DNA of 57,599 bases. It comes from Bacteroidota bacterium. GTDB taxonomy: Bacteria > Bacteroidota > Bacteroidia > Cytophagales > Cyclobacteriaceae. The stretch lies in assembly GCA_947470895.1 (NCBI GenBank), contig CANIVF010000023.1, positions 1-57,599 of the forward strand, read 5' to 3'. Shown here piece after piece: positions 48,068 through 56,978 of the stretch. A program made the translations under genes and the position numbers. A model generated the notes under the pieces. That model did not search any database, was not told where the DNA came from, and saw only the letters and a program-made list of their open reading frames with translations. Every line of letters starts with the position of its first letter. The first letter of the stretch is position 1.

Positions 48068-49228
48068 ATGATGTATTTGGATGACATGGATCTTAGGATA
48101 TCAGAACAAAATTCTACCCGGCTTGTGTGCAGTGGGTATGAGTATTTTGAGTTGCTGAAACAGCTTATCGATGCCGCTCAGAAATGTATTCATCTTCAGG
48201 TTTACATCTATGATGACGATGAAACCGGAAGACAAATTGGTCATGCGCTAATGAATGCGGCAAGACGAGGTGTGAATGTCTTTATGGTAGCAGATGGATA
48301 TGCTTCTCAGAATCTTTCTAAGTCTTTTATTAAAGAATTAGAATTGGCAGGCATTCGATTTCGATATTTCAATCCGCTGCTAAAAAGCAAGTATTTTTAT
48401 TTTGGCAGAAGAATGCACCATAAGATTATTGTTGCCGATGGATGTAAGGCGATGGTAGGCGGTATCAATATAAGTAATAATTACAATGACACAGTTGACC
48501 ATTCTGCGTGGCTCGATTGGGCTTTATACGTGGAGGGAGATGTAGCTAAGAAGCTTGAAAACGTTTGTGAGGATTTAAGAAGATTTGAAATTCTTGAGAT
48601 TACAAAAACACGACTGAGGAAAAAATTGATATTACAAGATCAACCCATTGCCATTAGAATTAATGATTGGGTGAGAGGAAAGAAAAATATTACGGATAGT
48701 TATCTGAACATGCTTCGAAATGCTACTTCCCATGTTACGATCGTCTCCAGCTACTTGCTCCCAGGAAAATTGTTGAGAAGAAATATTCGTATGGCAGCCC
48801 GGAGAGGAATAAAAATTAGACTGGTTATGTCAGGCATCTCGGACGTAGTTCTGGCTAAATATTCAGAGCGATATATGTATCGATGGTTACTTAGAAACAA
48901 GATTGAAATATATGAATATCAAAAAAAAATTCTTCATGCTAAATTAGCTTTATGTGATGAACAATGGCTTACGCTGGGTTCATATAATGTAAATAACATA
49001 AGCGCCTACGCCAGCATTGAGCTCAATCTTGATGTACACCATGCTGAATTTACCCGGCTTGTCGAGCAAAACATCGAGAAAATCATTTTGAATGATTGCC
49101 AAAAGATAACGGAAGAAGTGTATAAAAGTCATGATACGTTTGTTAACCGGTTTTTGCAACGAAGTGCATACGATGTATTTAGATTCCTATTATTTTTATT
49201 CACATTCTATTTCAAGCCACGAGAATAA
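48068..49228 (+). CDS. Phospholipase D-like / cardiolipin synthase-like protein
   Basis: A 386-residue protein with two HKD motifs: HHKIIVAD near residues 117-124, with GGINISNNY after it, and HAKLALCD near 291-298, followed by GSYNVNN. Two such motifs form one phosphatidyl-transferase active site. Cardiolipin synthases of this type make cardiolipin from phosphatidylglycerol, but this protein lacks the usual N-terminal membrane helices. It has only a hydrophobic tail (FRFLLFLFTFYF) before PRE at the C-terminus. It is convergent with the YbcI-like gene, with 4 bases between the stops. Specific substrate not certain. Confidence 0.92.
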   Translation: MMYLDDMDLRISEQNSTRLVCSGYEYFELLKQLIDAAQKCIHLQVYIYDDDETGRQIGHALMNAARRGVNVFMVADGYASQNLSKSFIKELELAGIRFRYFNPLLKSKYFYFGRRMHHKIIVADGCKAMVGGINISNNYNDTVDHSAWLDWALYVEGDVAKKLENVCEDLRRFEILEITKTRLRKKLILQDQPIAIRINDWVRGKKNITDSYLNMLRNATSHVTIVSSYLLPGKLLRRNIRMAARRGIKIRLVMSGISDVVLAKYSERYMYRWLLRNKIEIYEYQKKILHAKLALCDEQWLTLGSYNVNNISAYASIELNLDVHHAEFTRLVEQNIEKIILNDCQKITEEVYKSHDTFVNRFLQRSAYDVFRFLLFLFTFYFKPRE

Positions 49229-49232
49229 ACCT

Positions 49233-50255
49233 TTACTCGTTTTGTTTACATCCTCGTATCCGCGCTGTCAATGACTCAAGGGTTTGCTTATTCCAATTGG
49301 CAAAGCGACCACGTTGCATGACTAATAAATTTTCTTTGGGATAGTTAAGGTAGTAATGAAATGAGAACCGGGCATTAGCATTATTCCAACCTGTTATCTG
49401 ACCAAAGCGAAGATCATTAAAGACAAGGGTGTCGGATTGGAGCTCCACGGTATAGTATCCTTGTGAGAATTTTTTCAATTGTTGAAGGGAGTGGTCATTC
49501 TCCCAACCAACCAGCAAGTGTTCATTTCTTTTTATAAAAGTAAACGGCATCTCTTCTGTTTTATCAAACACTGAACGATAACCAACATAATAGCCCGAAT
49601 CCACTTCAGCTACAGCAAACCATAACCACGTATTGAGCGGTGTAGGTGTAGTGAAATATCGGTTGTAGCTGATGTTTTGTTTCCTTAAAATATTCTTTAG
49701 TTCATTATTCACCACATATTTATTAATGAGGCTGTACCCTAAATAAAGGCAACTGATAAGTAATCCGAGGGTTGCCAATTTTATACGATGTCTATTTTGT
49801 GTCGGATGGACTATAAGTAAAATAAATGTCACAACCAAAATCAGAGAATAGAATGGATCAACTACAAAGAGGGTATGAAAAGAGAATCTAACGTCATTGA
49901 AAGGAATGAACCAGCCTATTCCATAGGCATTAAATCCATCAACAAACAAATGAAGACCTAGTTGCAAAAGAAAAAACCAAAACCATGTGTAGTGACTTAT
50001 GGTTTTTTGTCTGTCCAACAAGATAACTACCCGTGAGAAGAGCAGCGTAACCAAAAGCATAAAAAGGATGGAATGGGTAAATCCGCGATGTGCTAATAGG
50101 TTATCGTCTGGCGATAGCCAAAGTGTTGCAATGACGTCAATATCCGGTAAACTGTTCGCTGCTGCCCCTAATATCATGGCACGATTGCCCAACTTTTTAC
50201 CAAGAATTAATTCGCCAGATGTTGCCCCTAATGCGATATGAGTAATGAAATCCAT
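49233..50255 (-). CDS. YbcI/YdjM-type metal-dependent hydrolase-like membrane protein
   Basis: A 340-residue protein. The N-terminal 170 residues have about four membrane helices and the family motifs SLPDIDVIA and HRGFTHSILF with Asp and His residues that suggest a metal site (DUF457/YdjM family). The C-terminal half (about 180-340) is soluble, with repeated aromatic segments (FTFIKRNEHLLVGW). The family is linked to the envelope and in some species to the SOS response, but its reaction is unknown. The start ATG at 50255 begins MDFITHIALGATSGELILG, as is normal for the family. Confidence 0.88.
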   Translation of the reverse strand: MDFITHIALGATSGELILGKKLGNRAMILGAAANSLPDIDVIATLWLSPDDNLLAHRGFTHSILFMLLVTLLFSRVVILLDRQKTISHYTWFWFFLLQLGLHLFVDGFNAYGIGWFIPFNDVRFSFHTLFVVDPFYSLILVVTFILLIVHPTQNRHRIKLATLGLLISCLYLGYSLINKYVVNNELKNILRKQNISYNRYFTTPTPLNTWLWFAVAEVDSGYYVGYRSVFDKTEEMPFTFIKRNEHLLVGWENDHSLQQLKKFSQGYYTVELQSDTLVFNDLRFGQITGWNNANARFSFHYYLNYPKENLLVMQRGRFANWNKQTLESLTARIRGCKQNE

Positions 50256-50429
50256 GCCTATTTAGTTCATAAAATAACTAATTATCTGATACAGTTGGAA
50301 TGACGAAGGTCATAGCTGGTTATGATCATCCTTGAGTAGCCGGCTTAAGTTCAATTTGATTTTTCGATCTGGTGAACATGAAAGTACTACTTTTTAAAAC
50401 GGATATGTATGTAGTTTTTTAGTTTAGTA

Positions 50430-50437
50430 TATCTTTG
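50430..50437 (+). promoter_or_regulatory. Candidate -7 box (TATCTTTG) for the lamin-tail gene
   Basis: TATCTTTG matches TAnnTTTG exactly and ends 18 bases before the ATG at 50456. It overlaps the TTG at 50435 that would otherwise extend the frame, which supports the ATG. No exact -33 TTTG is seen. Confidence 0.5.
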
Positions 50438-50455
50438 AAACTTACACGAGTTGTT

Positions 50456-51703
50456 ATGAAAATACTGAATGTTAGTAAGTTGTTTCCCTTTCTGCTTTTT
50501 GGCCTTATCTTGGGAATAGAATCTTGCAAGAAAGAGGAAGAGGAGCTAATCGTTGCAGAAGGTCTTTATTTGAATGAGGTATATGCAGCCAGTGATGATT
50601 GGATTGAGCTTTACAATGATCTTGATGTGGCAAAAAATGTGGGAGGCTACGCGATCTATGATGATGCTATCCGGAAATACCTGTTGCCATCAGGCACATC
50701 CATACCAGCAAAAGGATTTCTGATCCTTAACTGCAATGATCAGGGCGTTGGTTTGAACACTAATTTTAAACTCACCTCATCAGGAGAAACAATTTATCTT
50801 GAAAATGCTATAGGCACATTAGTTGATAAAGTTGAATTTCCGGCCATGGATAACGGCCAATCTTATGCCCGTTTTCCTGATGGTTCTCCTAAGTTGTTAA
50901 TTACGGGGAATACCACTAAAGGAGCATCCAATGGAGATACCCAAGCTCCAGCGGTTGCAAAAGTAGATCGTACACCCTTAGTGCCTTCTATAGATCAGTC
51001 AGTGGTGATACAAGCAGAACTGGTATCGAACATCAACATTGCTTCAGTGAAATTATTTTATCGATTGAATAATGCCTCCTATACCTCAATCTCCATGACA
51101 CTCGTGGGCTCATTCTATCAGGCCACCATTCCTGCGGCTTCTGCTTTAGGAAAAATGGAATATTATGTCGAGGTGAAAAATATTAACGCGAAGGTAAGTT
51201 ACAGCCCATTTGAGGCGCCTGCCAAAACACATAGCTATTTAGTTAATACCGACCCATTACCTCAATTAGCCATCAATGAGTTTCTGGCTTTCAACACCTC
51301 ATGTTGCCCTGATAACGATAGTGGCTTACCTGAATTTGATGACTGGATTGAGATTTTTAATAATGGAACTGCACCTGTTAACATTGGTGGTATGTATTTA
51401 TCAGATGACAAGACGAAACCATTCAAGCATAAGATTCCGTCTGATAATCCTTCGCTTACCACGATACCTGCTGGTGGCTATTTAATTTTGTGGGCCGATA
51501 ACACACAAGGGCAAGGACCACTTCATCTTGAATTTGCCTTGGCCAATGCAGGCGAGGATGTGGCTATTTTTTACATCGATGGCAGAACGATTGATTCATA
51601 TTCTTTTGGATCCCAAAGCGAAAATATTTCGTTTGGAAGAACGACCGATGGTGCTACTGCCTGGAAAGCATTTAGTAGCCCGACACCGGGTAAAAGCAAT
51701 TAG
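50456..51703 (+). CDS. Lipoprotein with two lamin-tail domains
   Basis: A 415-residue protein from the ATG at 50456, with a lipoprotein-type leader ending GIESCKKEEEE. It contains two lamin-tail domains: LYLNEVYAASDDWIELYN near the N-terminus (about 30-150) and LAINEFLAFNT ... DDWIEIFNNG near 270-410, with a beta-sandwich in between (about 165-260). Bacterial lamin-tail domains are surface modules thought to bind polysaccharide or DNA, or to present partners. It is followed 4 bases later by a CotH-family gene on the same strand; in many Bacteroidota these modules sit on one polypeptide, so the pair probably acts together. Function inferred. Confidence 0.9.
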   Translation: MKILNVSKLFPFLLFGLILGIESCKKEEEELIVAEGLYLNEVYAASDDWIELYNDLDVAKNVGGYAIYDDAIRKYLLPSGTSIPAKGFLILNCNDQGVGLNTNFKLTSSGETIYLENAIGTLVDKVEFPAMDNGQSYARFPDGSPKLLITGNTTKGASNGDTQAPAVAKVDRTPLVPSIDQSVVIQAELVSNINIASVKLFYRLNNASYTSISMTLVGSFYQATIPAASALGKMEYYVEVKNINAKVSYSPFEAPAKTHSYLVNTDPLPQLAINEFLAFNTSCCPDNDSGLPEFDDWIEIFNNGTAPVNIGGMYLSDDKTKPFKHKIPSDNPSLTTIPAGGYLILWADNTQGQGPLHLEFALANAGEDVAIFYIDGRTIDSYSFGSQSENISFGRTTDGATAWKAFSSPTPGKSN

Positions 51704-51707
51704 TAAG

Positions 51708-53930
51708 ATGCGTGGCCTGAAAGACAGCCCATGCCGGGTGTTTCGCATATTCATAGTTATTTCTTTATTTCCATTCGGTGAATTGCGTGCACAAACTTCA
51801 GTCAATCATTGGGAGACTGTAGTTTACGACAGTATGATTTGGCGTTATAGGAGCATTGCTGATCCTGGTGAGGGTTGGAATACTTCTGCATATCAGGATC
51901 AAAGTTGGTTACACGGAAAAGGCGGTGTCGGTTATGGCGACAATGATGATCGCACGGTGATAGACCCTTCACTTTCTGTTTTCTTGCGGAAGAAATTCAC
52001 AATTACAAATCGTGATAAAGTTAAAGGAGCTATACTTCATGTTGATTATGACGATGGTTTTATAGCTTACCTTAATGGAGTTGAAATTGCGCGCTCTTTT
52101 ATGGGCAACCAGGCAACCGTGCCTTATAATCAAGTAAGTGCAGGCCTTCATGAAGCGCTGCTTTACCAAGGTCTTACTCCTGAAGAGTTCACTTTAACGA
52201 CTCAACAACTTAGTTTACTTCTTGCTGGTGAAAATACACTTGCCGTGCAGGTTCATAACGAGAATATTAACTCTTCCGATTTATCATCGAATATATTCTT
52301 CTCTGTGGCTTTATCAGACAATACGCTTTCTTACTTACCAACGCCTGTCTGGTTTAATGCACCACAAACTTTTGAATCTTCCAATCTTCCGATTATCAGT
52401 ATCCGCACCAACGGACTCACGATCAGTGATGAGCCCAGGATTATTGCCGATATGGGTATCATCGATAATGGATTGGGTAATCGTAATAGTTTAGTTGATC
52501 CATTCAATAATTATAGCGGTAAAGTCACTATAGAAGTGCGGGGAGAGTCGTCACAGGGATTGTTCCCAAAAAAATCATATCGTATAGAAACTCAAGATGG
52601 GGTTGGAAATAATCTGAACGTAGCCTTGCTGGGTATGCCTGCCGAAAATGACTGGGTTCTCTATGCTCCTTATACGGACAAAACCTTAATGCGCGATGTG
52701 TTAACGTATAAAATGGGCCGCGATATGGGTAGATATGCACCAAGAACACGCTTTGCAGAATTATTTATAAATGGAGAGTATCAGGGAATCTATGTACTGA
52801 TTGAAAAAATTAAAGTCGATAAGAATCGAGTTGATATTGCAGCACTTAATCCAGTTGATATTTCTGGTGAAGAACTTACTGGTGGCTATCTTTTGCGGGT
52901 AGATAAAATTGATCCTAATGATTTCCCTGGGTGGCAGGCAATATCCTTTCCCCAGTTGCTAGGCGAAAATCAGTTGACATTTCAATATTACGATCCAAAT
53001 GGAGGAGATCTAGTTGAAGTACAGCGAAATTATATTATAAGTTACATGGTGGATTTTCAGTCTGCGCTTTCTATGGAAAATTTTGGAAATCTCGCGAATG
53101 GTTACAGGCGTTATCTGGACGTACCGGCTGCCGTTGATTTCATGATTGTGAATGAAATCGGAAAGAACATTGATGGTTATATTTTCAGTACTTATTTGTA
53201 TAAGGAAAAAGATAAGCAAGGACAATTCGGTAAAATGGTGATGGGACCTTTATGGGATTTCAACCTTGCTTTCGGAAATGTTGATTATTGGAATAATGCA
53301 CAGGTTGCTCCCGGTTGGATGTGGAATGATCAATATCGAATGTTCTGGTTCAGGCGGTTGATCCAAGATACATACTTTGTTTCTTCAATGAAATGCAGGT
53401 GGAATGAGTTGCGGAGCACCTTTTTGACCAATGACTATTTTACTGAGGCGATAGACTCTATGGCTACTGTTTTACACGAAGCACAGTTTCGCAATTATAG
53501 CCGATGGCCTATCTTAGGAACTTACGTATGGCCTAATCAATATGTTGGAAATACGTATGAGGATGAAATCACTTTTCTAAAGCAATGGATATTGGATAGA
53601 CTTCGATGGATGGATTTATATATGCCCGGTAATTGCGATTTTATTACAGCAGTGAACGAATTACCTTCCAGGAATCGAATGCAAGTTTTTCCGAATCCAT
53701 TTAATAGGTCTGTTACCATTAAGATGGATGATGCATTGAATTTTGATTTTATTTTAATTCAGGACGTATTGGGCAAAGAAGTATTCGCACTTCCCCTATC
53801 AACCAATGAATTTATTTGGAACGGCAAAGCATTTTCGGGTACCCCGCTTCCGGCTGGAATTTATTTTGTGACTCTTATGCATGAAGGAAAAATAAAAGGC
53901 AGAGAGAAAATAATTTTCATGCCAGAATAA
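51708..53930 (+). CDS. CotH kinase family protein with T9SS sorting domain
   Basis: A 740-residue secreted protein from the ATG at 51708, just behind the lamin-tail gene; the longer frame from 51528 overlaps that gene and lacks a leader. A signal peptide ends near LRAQ. Residues about 25-210 form a galactose-binding-like sandwich (WRYRSIADPGEGW, VDYDDGFIAYLNG). The CotH domain spans about 230-620 (ESSQGLFPKKSYRIE, RFAELFINGEYQGIYVLIEKI, GPLWDFNLAFGN); CotH proteins are atypical kinases that phosphorylate spore-coat proteins in Bacillus. The last 80 residues (QVFPNPFNRSVTI ... GTPLPAGIYFV) are a type-A T9SS sorting domain. The target of the kinase here is unknown. Confidence 0.93.
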   Translation: MRGLKDSPCRVFRIFIVISLFPFGELRAQTSVNHWETVVYDSMIWRYRSIADPGEGWNTSAYQDQSWLHGKGGVGYGDNDDRTVIDPSLSVFLRKKFTITNRDKVKGAILHVDYDDGFIAYLNGVEIARSFMGNQATVPYNQVSAGLHEALLYQGLTPEEFTLTTQQLSLLLAGENTLAVQVHNENINSSDLSSNIFFSVALSDNTLSYLPTPVWFNAPQTFESSNLPIISIRTNGLTISDEPRIIADMGIIDNGLGNRNSLVDPFNNYSGKVTIEVRGESSQGLFPKKSYRIETQDGVGNNLNVALLGMPAENDWVLYAPYTDKTLMRDVLTYKMGRDMGRYAPRTRFAELFINGEYQGIYVLIEKIKVDKNRVDIAALNPVDISGEELTGGYLLRVDKIDPNDFPGWQAISFPQLLGENQLTFQYYDPNGGDLVEVQRNYIISYMVDFQSALSMENFGNLANGYRRYLDVPAAVDFMIVNEIGKNIDGYIFSTYLYKEKDKQGQFGKMVMGPLWDFNLAFGNVDYWNNAQVAPGWMWNDQYRMFWFRRLIQDTYFVSSMKCRWNELRSTFLTNDYFTEAIDSMATVLHEAQFRNYSRWPILGTYVWPNQYVGNTYEDEITFLKQWILDRLRWMDLYMPGNCDFITAVNELPSRNRMQVFPNPFNRSVTIKMDDALNFDFILIQDVLGKEVFALPLSTNEFIWNGKAFSGTPLPAGIYFVTLMHEGKIKGREKIIFMPE

Positions 53931-54005
53931 ATCTGAAAATGATTCGCCTCTTTTTGAATAGTATGAATTTTTAATCTTCATGATTAAAATATTTTGAATT
54001 AATTG

Positions 54006-54013
54006 TATCTTCG
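54006..54013 (+). promoter_or_regulatory. Weak -7-like box (TATCTTCG) upstream of the split cytochrome
   Basis: TATCTTCG differs by one base from TAnnTTTG and lies 30 bases before the ATG at 54044. No -33 element is evident. The same variant ending occurs upstream of pgk (TACCTTCG). Confidence 0.3.
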
Positions 54014-54043
54014 AATTACTTCAAAAACTATCCCCACCTTACA

Positions 54044-54622
54044 ATGAAAAAACCACTTAAGTATGTTGGCTATTTTATAGCTATTACGGTTCTTGCCCTT
54101 GCCGTATTATTATCCTATGTAAAATTTGCTTTACCGAATGTTGGTGAAGCAGAAGAATTAAAAATTGACTACACTAAAGAGCGTATTGAGCGTGGCCGAT
54201 ATCTGGCCAACACGGTAACCGTTTGTATGGACTGTCATTCCAAGCGCGAGTGGGCAAAATTTTCAGGTCCGATTACCCCAGGTACTCTCGGCATGGGGGG
54301 CGATCGGTTTGATCAAAGCATGGGTATTCCCGGTGTTTTCTATGCCAAGAATATCACATCTTCAGGAATTGGTCGCTATACGGACGTTGAATTATTCAGG
54401 CTTATCACCGCGGGTGTTACCAAAGAAGGCAGGGCTATGTTTCCTATAATGCCGTATCCCTACTATGGTCGTATGGATAAAGAAGACATCTATAGCATTA
54501 TCGCCTATGTTCGGTCTATACCAAAAATTGAAAATAATGTACCTGAATCTGAGCCAGATTTTCCAATGAACTTCATCATCAATGCGATTCCACCAAAACC
54601 AGTTCATCAAAGCAAACCTTAA
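54044..54622 (+). CDS. Membrane-anchored di-haem cytochrome c, 5' half (ends at in-frame TAA)
   Basis: The first 192 codons of a gene that continues in the same frame to 55027 after a single TAA at 54620-54622. This half has an N-terminal membrane anchor (about 7-28), the first haem site CMDCH at 61-65 and the distal segment MFPIMPYPYYGRMDKEDI, a pattern of alcohol- or aldehyde-dehydrogenase-linked cytochromes c. As it stands, translation would give a mono-haem anchored cytochrome ending HQSKP. Intact relatives carry two such domains, so the stop is probably a recent nonsense mutation or a sequencing error. It may still be functional. Confidence 0.85.
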   Translation: MKKPLKYVGYFIAITVLALAVLLSYVKFALPNVGEAEELKIDYTKERIERGRYLANTVTVCMDCHSKREWAKFSGPITPGTLGMGGDRFDQSMGIPGVFYAKNITSSGIGRYTDVELFRLITAGVTKEGRAMFPIMPYPYYGRMDKEDIYSIIAYVRSIPKIENNVPESEPDFPMNFIINAIPPKPVHQSKP

Positions 54623-54634
54623 AAGTCAGATTTA

Positions 54635-55027
54635 TTGGCCTATGGCGCATACATGACTAATGCGGCTGGTTGTGCCGAATGTCATACTCAGGTGGGTAAA
54701 GGTCAGGTTATTCCTGAGCTTATGTTTGGAGGTGGTCGTGACTTTCGATACCCTGATGGTTCAGTTGTCATGTCGTCCAACATTACACCGGATAAGGATT
54801 CTGGCATAGGCGCATGGACAGAAGAAATGTTTATTCAACGATTTAAAGCATATGCAGACTCAACATTTACGCCTCCGTCAGTGGCCATGGGAGAATTCAA
54901 CAGCGTGATGCCATGGACGATGTACGGACAAATGGAAGAAGACGATCTCGCTGCCATCTATGCGTACCTGAAATCAGTAAAACCGATCTCTAATTCAGTA
55001 GTTAAGTTTACGCCTGCAATCAGATAA
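54635..55027 (+). CDS. Di-haem cytochrome c, 3' half (same frame, after the TAA)
   Basis: This continues the cytochrome gene at 54044. Four codons after the TAA (AAG TCA GAT TTA) comes TTG GCC TAT, and the sequence AYGAYMTNAAGCAECHT carries the second haem site, CAECH at 210-214 of the joined frame, with its distal MPWTMYGQMEEDDL segment. No ribosome-binding site precedes the TTG, so this half is unlikely to be made unless the stop is read through or translation re-starts. Both halves together span 54044-55027, 328 codons including stops. Confidence 0.6.
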   Translation: MAYGAYMTNAAGCAECHTQVGKGQVIPELMFGGGRDFRYPDGSVVMSSNITPDKDSGIGAWTEEMFIQRFKAYADSTFTPPSVAMGEFNSVMPWTMYGQMEEDDLAAIYAYLKSVKPISNSVVKFTPAIR

Positions 55028-55032
55028 TTTTT

Positions 55033-55795
55033 TTAAGTAAGATCATGAGGTGTTATCGTATGAATATACATGACGCCTTTATTTTTCTTGTCTTTTGTTT
55101 TTCTTCCGGTTTTAAGTTTTACCAATGTCTCTCTCAAGGCAATTTTAGGCAATGAACCGCCATGTTTGCTTAGGTAGTTTTTCAACGCCTGCCGATGAAG
55201 TTTTACCATGCTGCATAGTACCCACGAGATTGCTTTTGTGATCAGGATTTCTTTTTCGTTTTTTAGCCGGTTGATATTTTGCAAAGCTATATCAGACAGG
55301 CATCATTAGATTTTCGTAAGGGTGAGCATAATAACGCTAATGAGGCTCTTCGATTGTGAATGTTTTTGCTTTTTGCAAATTGAATCAATTGAGGCTTCCA
55401 GGTTTTCTATTCCAATAAAATTTCGGAATGTGAATAGCGACTTGCGTATAGCTAATCTACTTCGGCCCAGCCTTCCGGTAGTTGGGCCACCTATTAAATA
55501 ATTTTGGGTTATACTTGCGTTGATCGAGGGTTGAATAATCGAGCAACATACCAACCATACATTTTTCCGTGGAGGATTTCCCTTTGATGAGGCTGGTTAA
55601 CATCGATGCAAATTTTTAAGCTGATAATTCGGGATGCGATTTCATCCACTCACTGGCAATTTTTCGCAATAAGGGAGCTCTGATTGGGTAGCGCGGATGG
55701 CTATTGCCAAGACAACTGTTTGAAAAAGTAAACTATGTCGGCTTACCGGATTTCACCTTAATTTTCTCAAGAATTTCTTGATGAAGAGGATTCAC
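55033..55795 (-). pseudogene. Broken DNA alkylation repair (AlkD-like) gene
   Basis: Read on the minus strand from a GTG at 55795, pieces of one AlkD-like protein appear in order. They are: NPLHQEILEKIKVKSGKPT then TAG; NSCLGNSHPRYPIRAPLLRKIA and SEWMKSHPELSA then TAA; KFASMLTSLIKGKSSTEKC up to LLDYS; a frameshift before PEGWAEVD then TAG; a stop before KTWKPQLIQFAKSKNI with NRRASLALLCSPLRKSND; a TAG; and a second frameshift into LQNINRLKNEKEILITKAIS near 55284. The last piece is a normal C-terminus with KLKTGRKTK. At least five stops and two frameshifts make a functional glycosylase impossible. The initial ATG also appears to have become GTG. Confidence 0.85.
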
Positions 55796-55856
55796 GGGTT
55801 AATAACTTGTATCTTGGTAATATTACTAAACAGATCTAAGCAAAGATTCGAACGTG

Positions 55857-56114
55857 ATGAAAAAGTGCCCAACCGGCAAGAGGTTATATCATAGTGAGCA
55901 ATTAGCGGAAAATGCATTGATAGACGCCCATATTCATTTTGATTATAGGGCAGGAGGCGGTCCTGTGGCAGTGTATAGGTGCGATGACTGTGGAGAATAT
56001 CACCTCACATCTCGCACACCCATGAACGCCAACTTAGCCCAAAAACTGGCAGAAGGAACTATTGAGAAACAAAAAGAAGCTGGACGCTGGCAGACTAAGA
56101 TTAAGCAGCGATAG
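55857..56114 (+). CDS. Small zinc-ribbon-like protein of unknown function
   Basis: An 85-residue protein from the ATG at 55857; a GTG just before it is also possible. It begins MKKCPTGKRLYHS and carries a second Cys pair in VYRCDDCGEYHLTSR, so Cys residues plus His could bind zinc in a small ribbon. The C-terminal 30 residues are polar and helical. Short proteins of this pattern are frequent in Bacteroidota, but the function is unknown. It is divergent from the AlkD remnant and convergent with cheR, which ends 5 bases away. Confidence 0.8.
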   Translation: MKKCPTGKRLYHSEQLAENALIDAHIHFDYRAGGGPVAVYRCDDCGEYHLTSRTPMNANLAQKLAEGTIEKQKEAGRWQTKIKQR

Positions 56115-56118
56115 CAGA

Positions 56119-56955
56119 CTATTCAAATGGCAATTTAACCAATTGAAATATTTTTTTTTCTTTACTCACAGGTTTGAAATATTTTTGTTTTTCGAACCAT
56201 AATAAAGACTCGTTAGATCCAATAGCGAGAACCCCATCTTGTTTCAGACTGTTGTGGAATTTATTGATAACCTGATTTTGTAAATCTTTATTGAAGTAGA
56301 TTAAAACATTTCTGCAAATAATCAGATCAAACATTCCGGGAGGAGGAGGAGCATCGGTTACCAAATCTTGCTCCACATAGGTTACACAATCTAAAAGCTC
56401 CTTATTGAATTCCGCTGTTTGGTATAGTTTTTTATAATAATCGGTGAGATTTTTTCTCCCTCCGGAAAGTTCATAATTTTTTTCGGATGCCTTAATCTGG
56501 TCAATCGAATATTTTCCTTCCTTCATTCGTTGCAGGTTGAGATAATTAATATCGCTACCGATCAGTTTGGTTCGATTCAACAAACCTGCTTCGTATAATA
56601 GGATAGATAGCGAAAGTACTTCTTCACCAGATGCGCAACCGGCTAACCATACATTCAGATTATCTTTTTTGTTGACCAGTGCCGGTATTGTAGTGTTACG
56701 TAAAGTTTTCCAGAATTCCGGATCGCGAAACATCTCGGTTATTCTTACAGGTATTTCTTCAAGAAATTCTTGCTTAAAGAAAATAGGCAATTCCAATTTG
56801 GCCAGTAGTTCTTTTGAGGATAAATTTTTAAGGCTTAGAATTCTTTGTAGCCTGCGCTGCAAAGGGGCCAACGCATAATTGCGAAAATCATAATCATACC
56901 GTTGATAGATAAGTCTGGTAATCTTATTTAAGAATTCAAAATCGATTTTTGGCAT
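56119..56955 (-). CDS. cheR: CheR-type protein-glutamate O-methyltransferase
   Basis: A 278-residue cytoplasmic enzyme, full length for CheR. It methylates glutamates of chemoreceptors using S-adenosylmethionine. The N-terminal helical part contains RYDYDFRNYALAPLQRRLQR; the SAM-binding part shows NVWLAGCASGEEVLSLSILL, SDINYLNLQRMKEGKYS, and FDLIICRNVLIYFNKDLQ, all CheR hallmarks. No cheB, receptor or other chemotaxis gene is visible in this window. In Bacteroidota such CheR proteins often serve in two-component hybrid systems rather than swimming. The gene lies 23 bases after the STAS-like gene on the same strand. Confidence 0.95.
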   Translation of the reverse strand: MPKIDFEFLNKITRLIYQRYDYDFRNYALAPLQRRLQRILSLKNLSSKELLAKLELPIFFKQEFLEEIPVRITEMFRDPEFWKTLRNTTIPALVNKKDNLNVWLAGCASGEEVLSLSILLYEAGLLNRTKLIGSDINYLNLQRMKEGKYSIDQIKASEKNYELSGGRKNLTDYYKKLYQTAEFNKELLDCVTYVEQDLVTDAPPPPGMFDLIICRNVLIYFNKDLQNQVINKFHNSLKQDGVLAIGSNESLLWFEKQKYFKPVSKEKKIFQLVKLPFE

Positions 56956-56978
56956 GGCTTGTCATGCAGGTTTGTTGT

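Noticed and set aside
55306-55554. 82-codon minus-strand frame as an independent gene
   Set aside because: Its DNA carries AlkD-like pieces in another frame; it is part of the pseudogene at 55033-55795.
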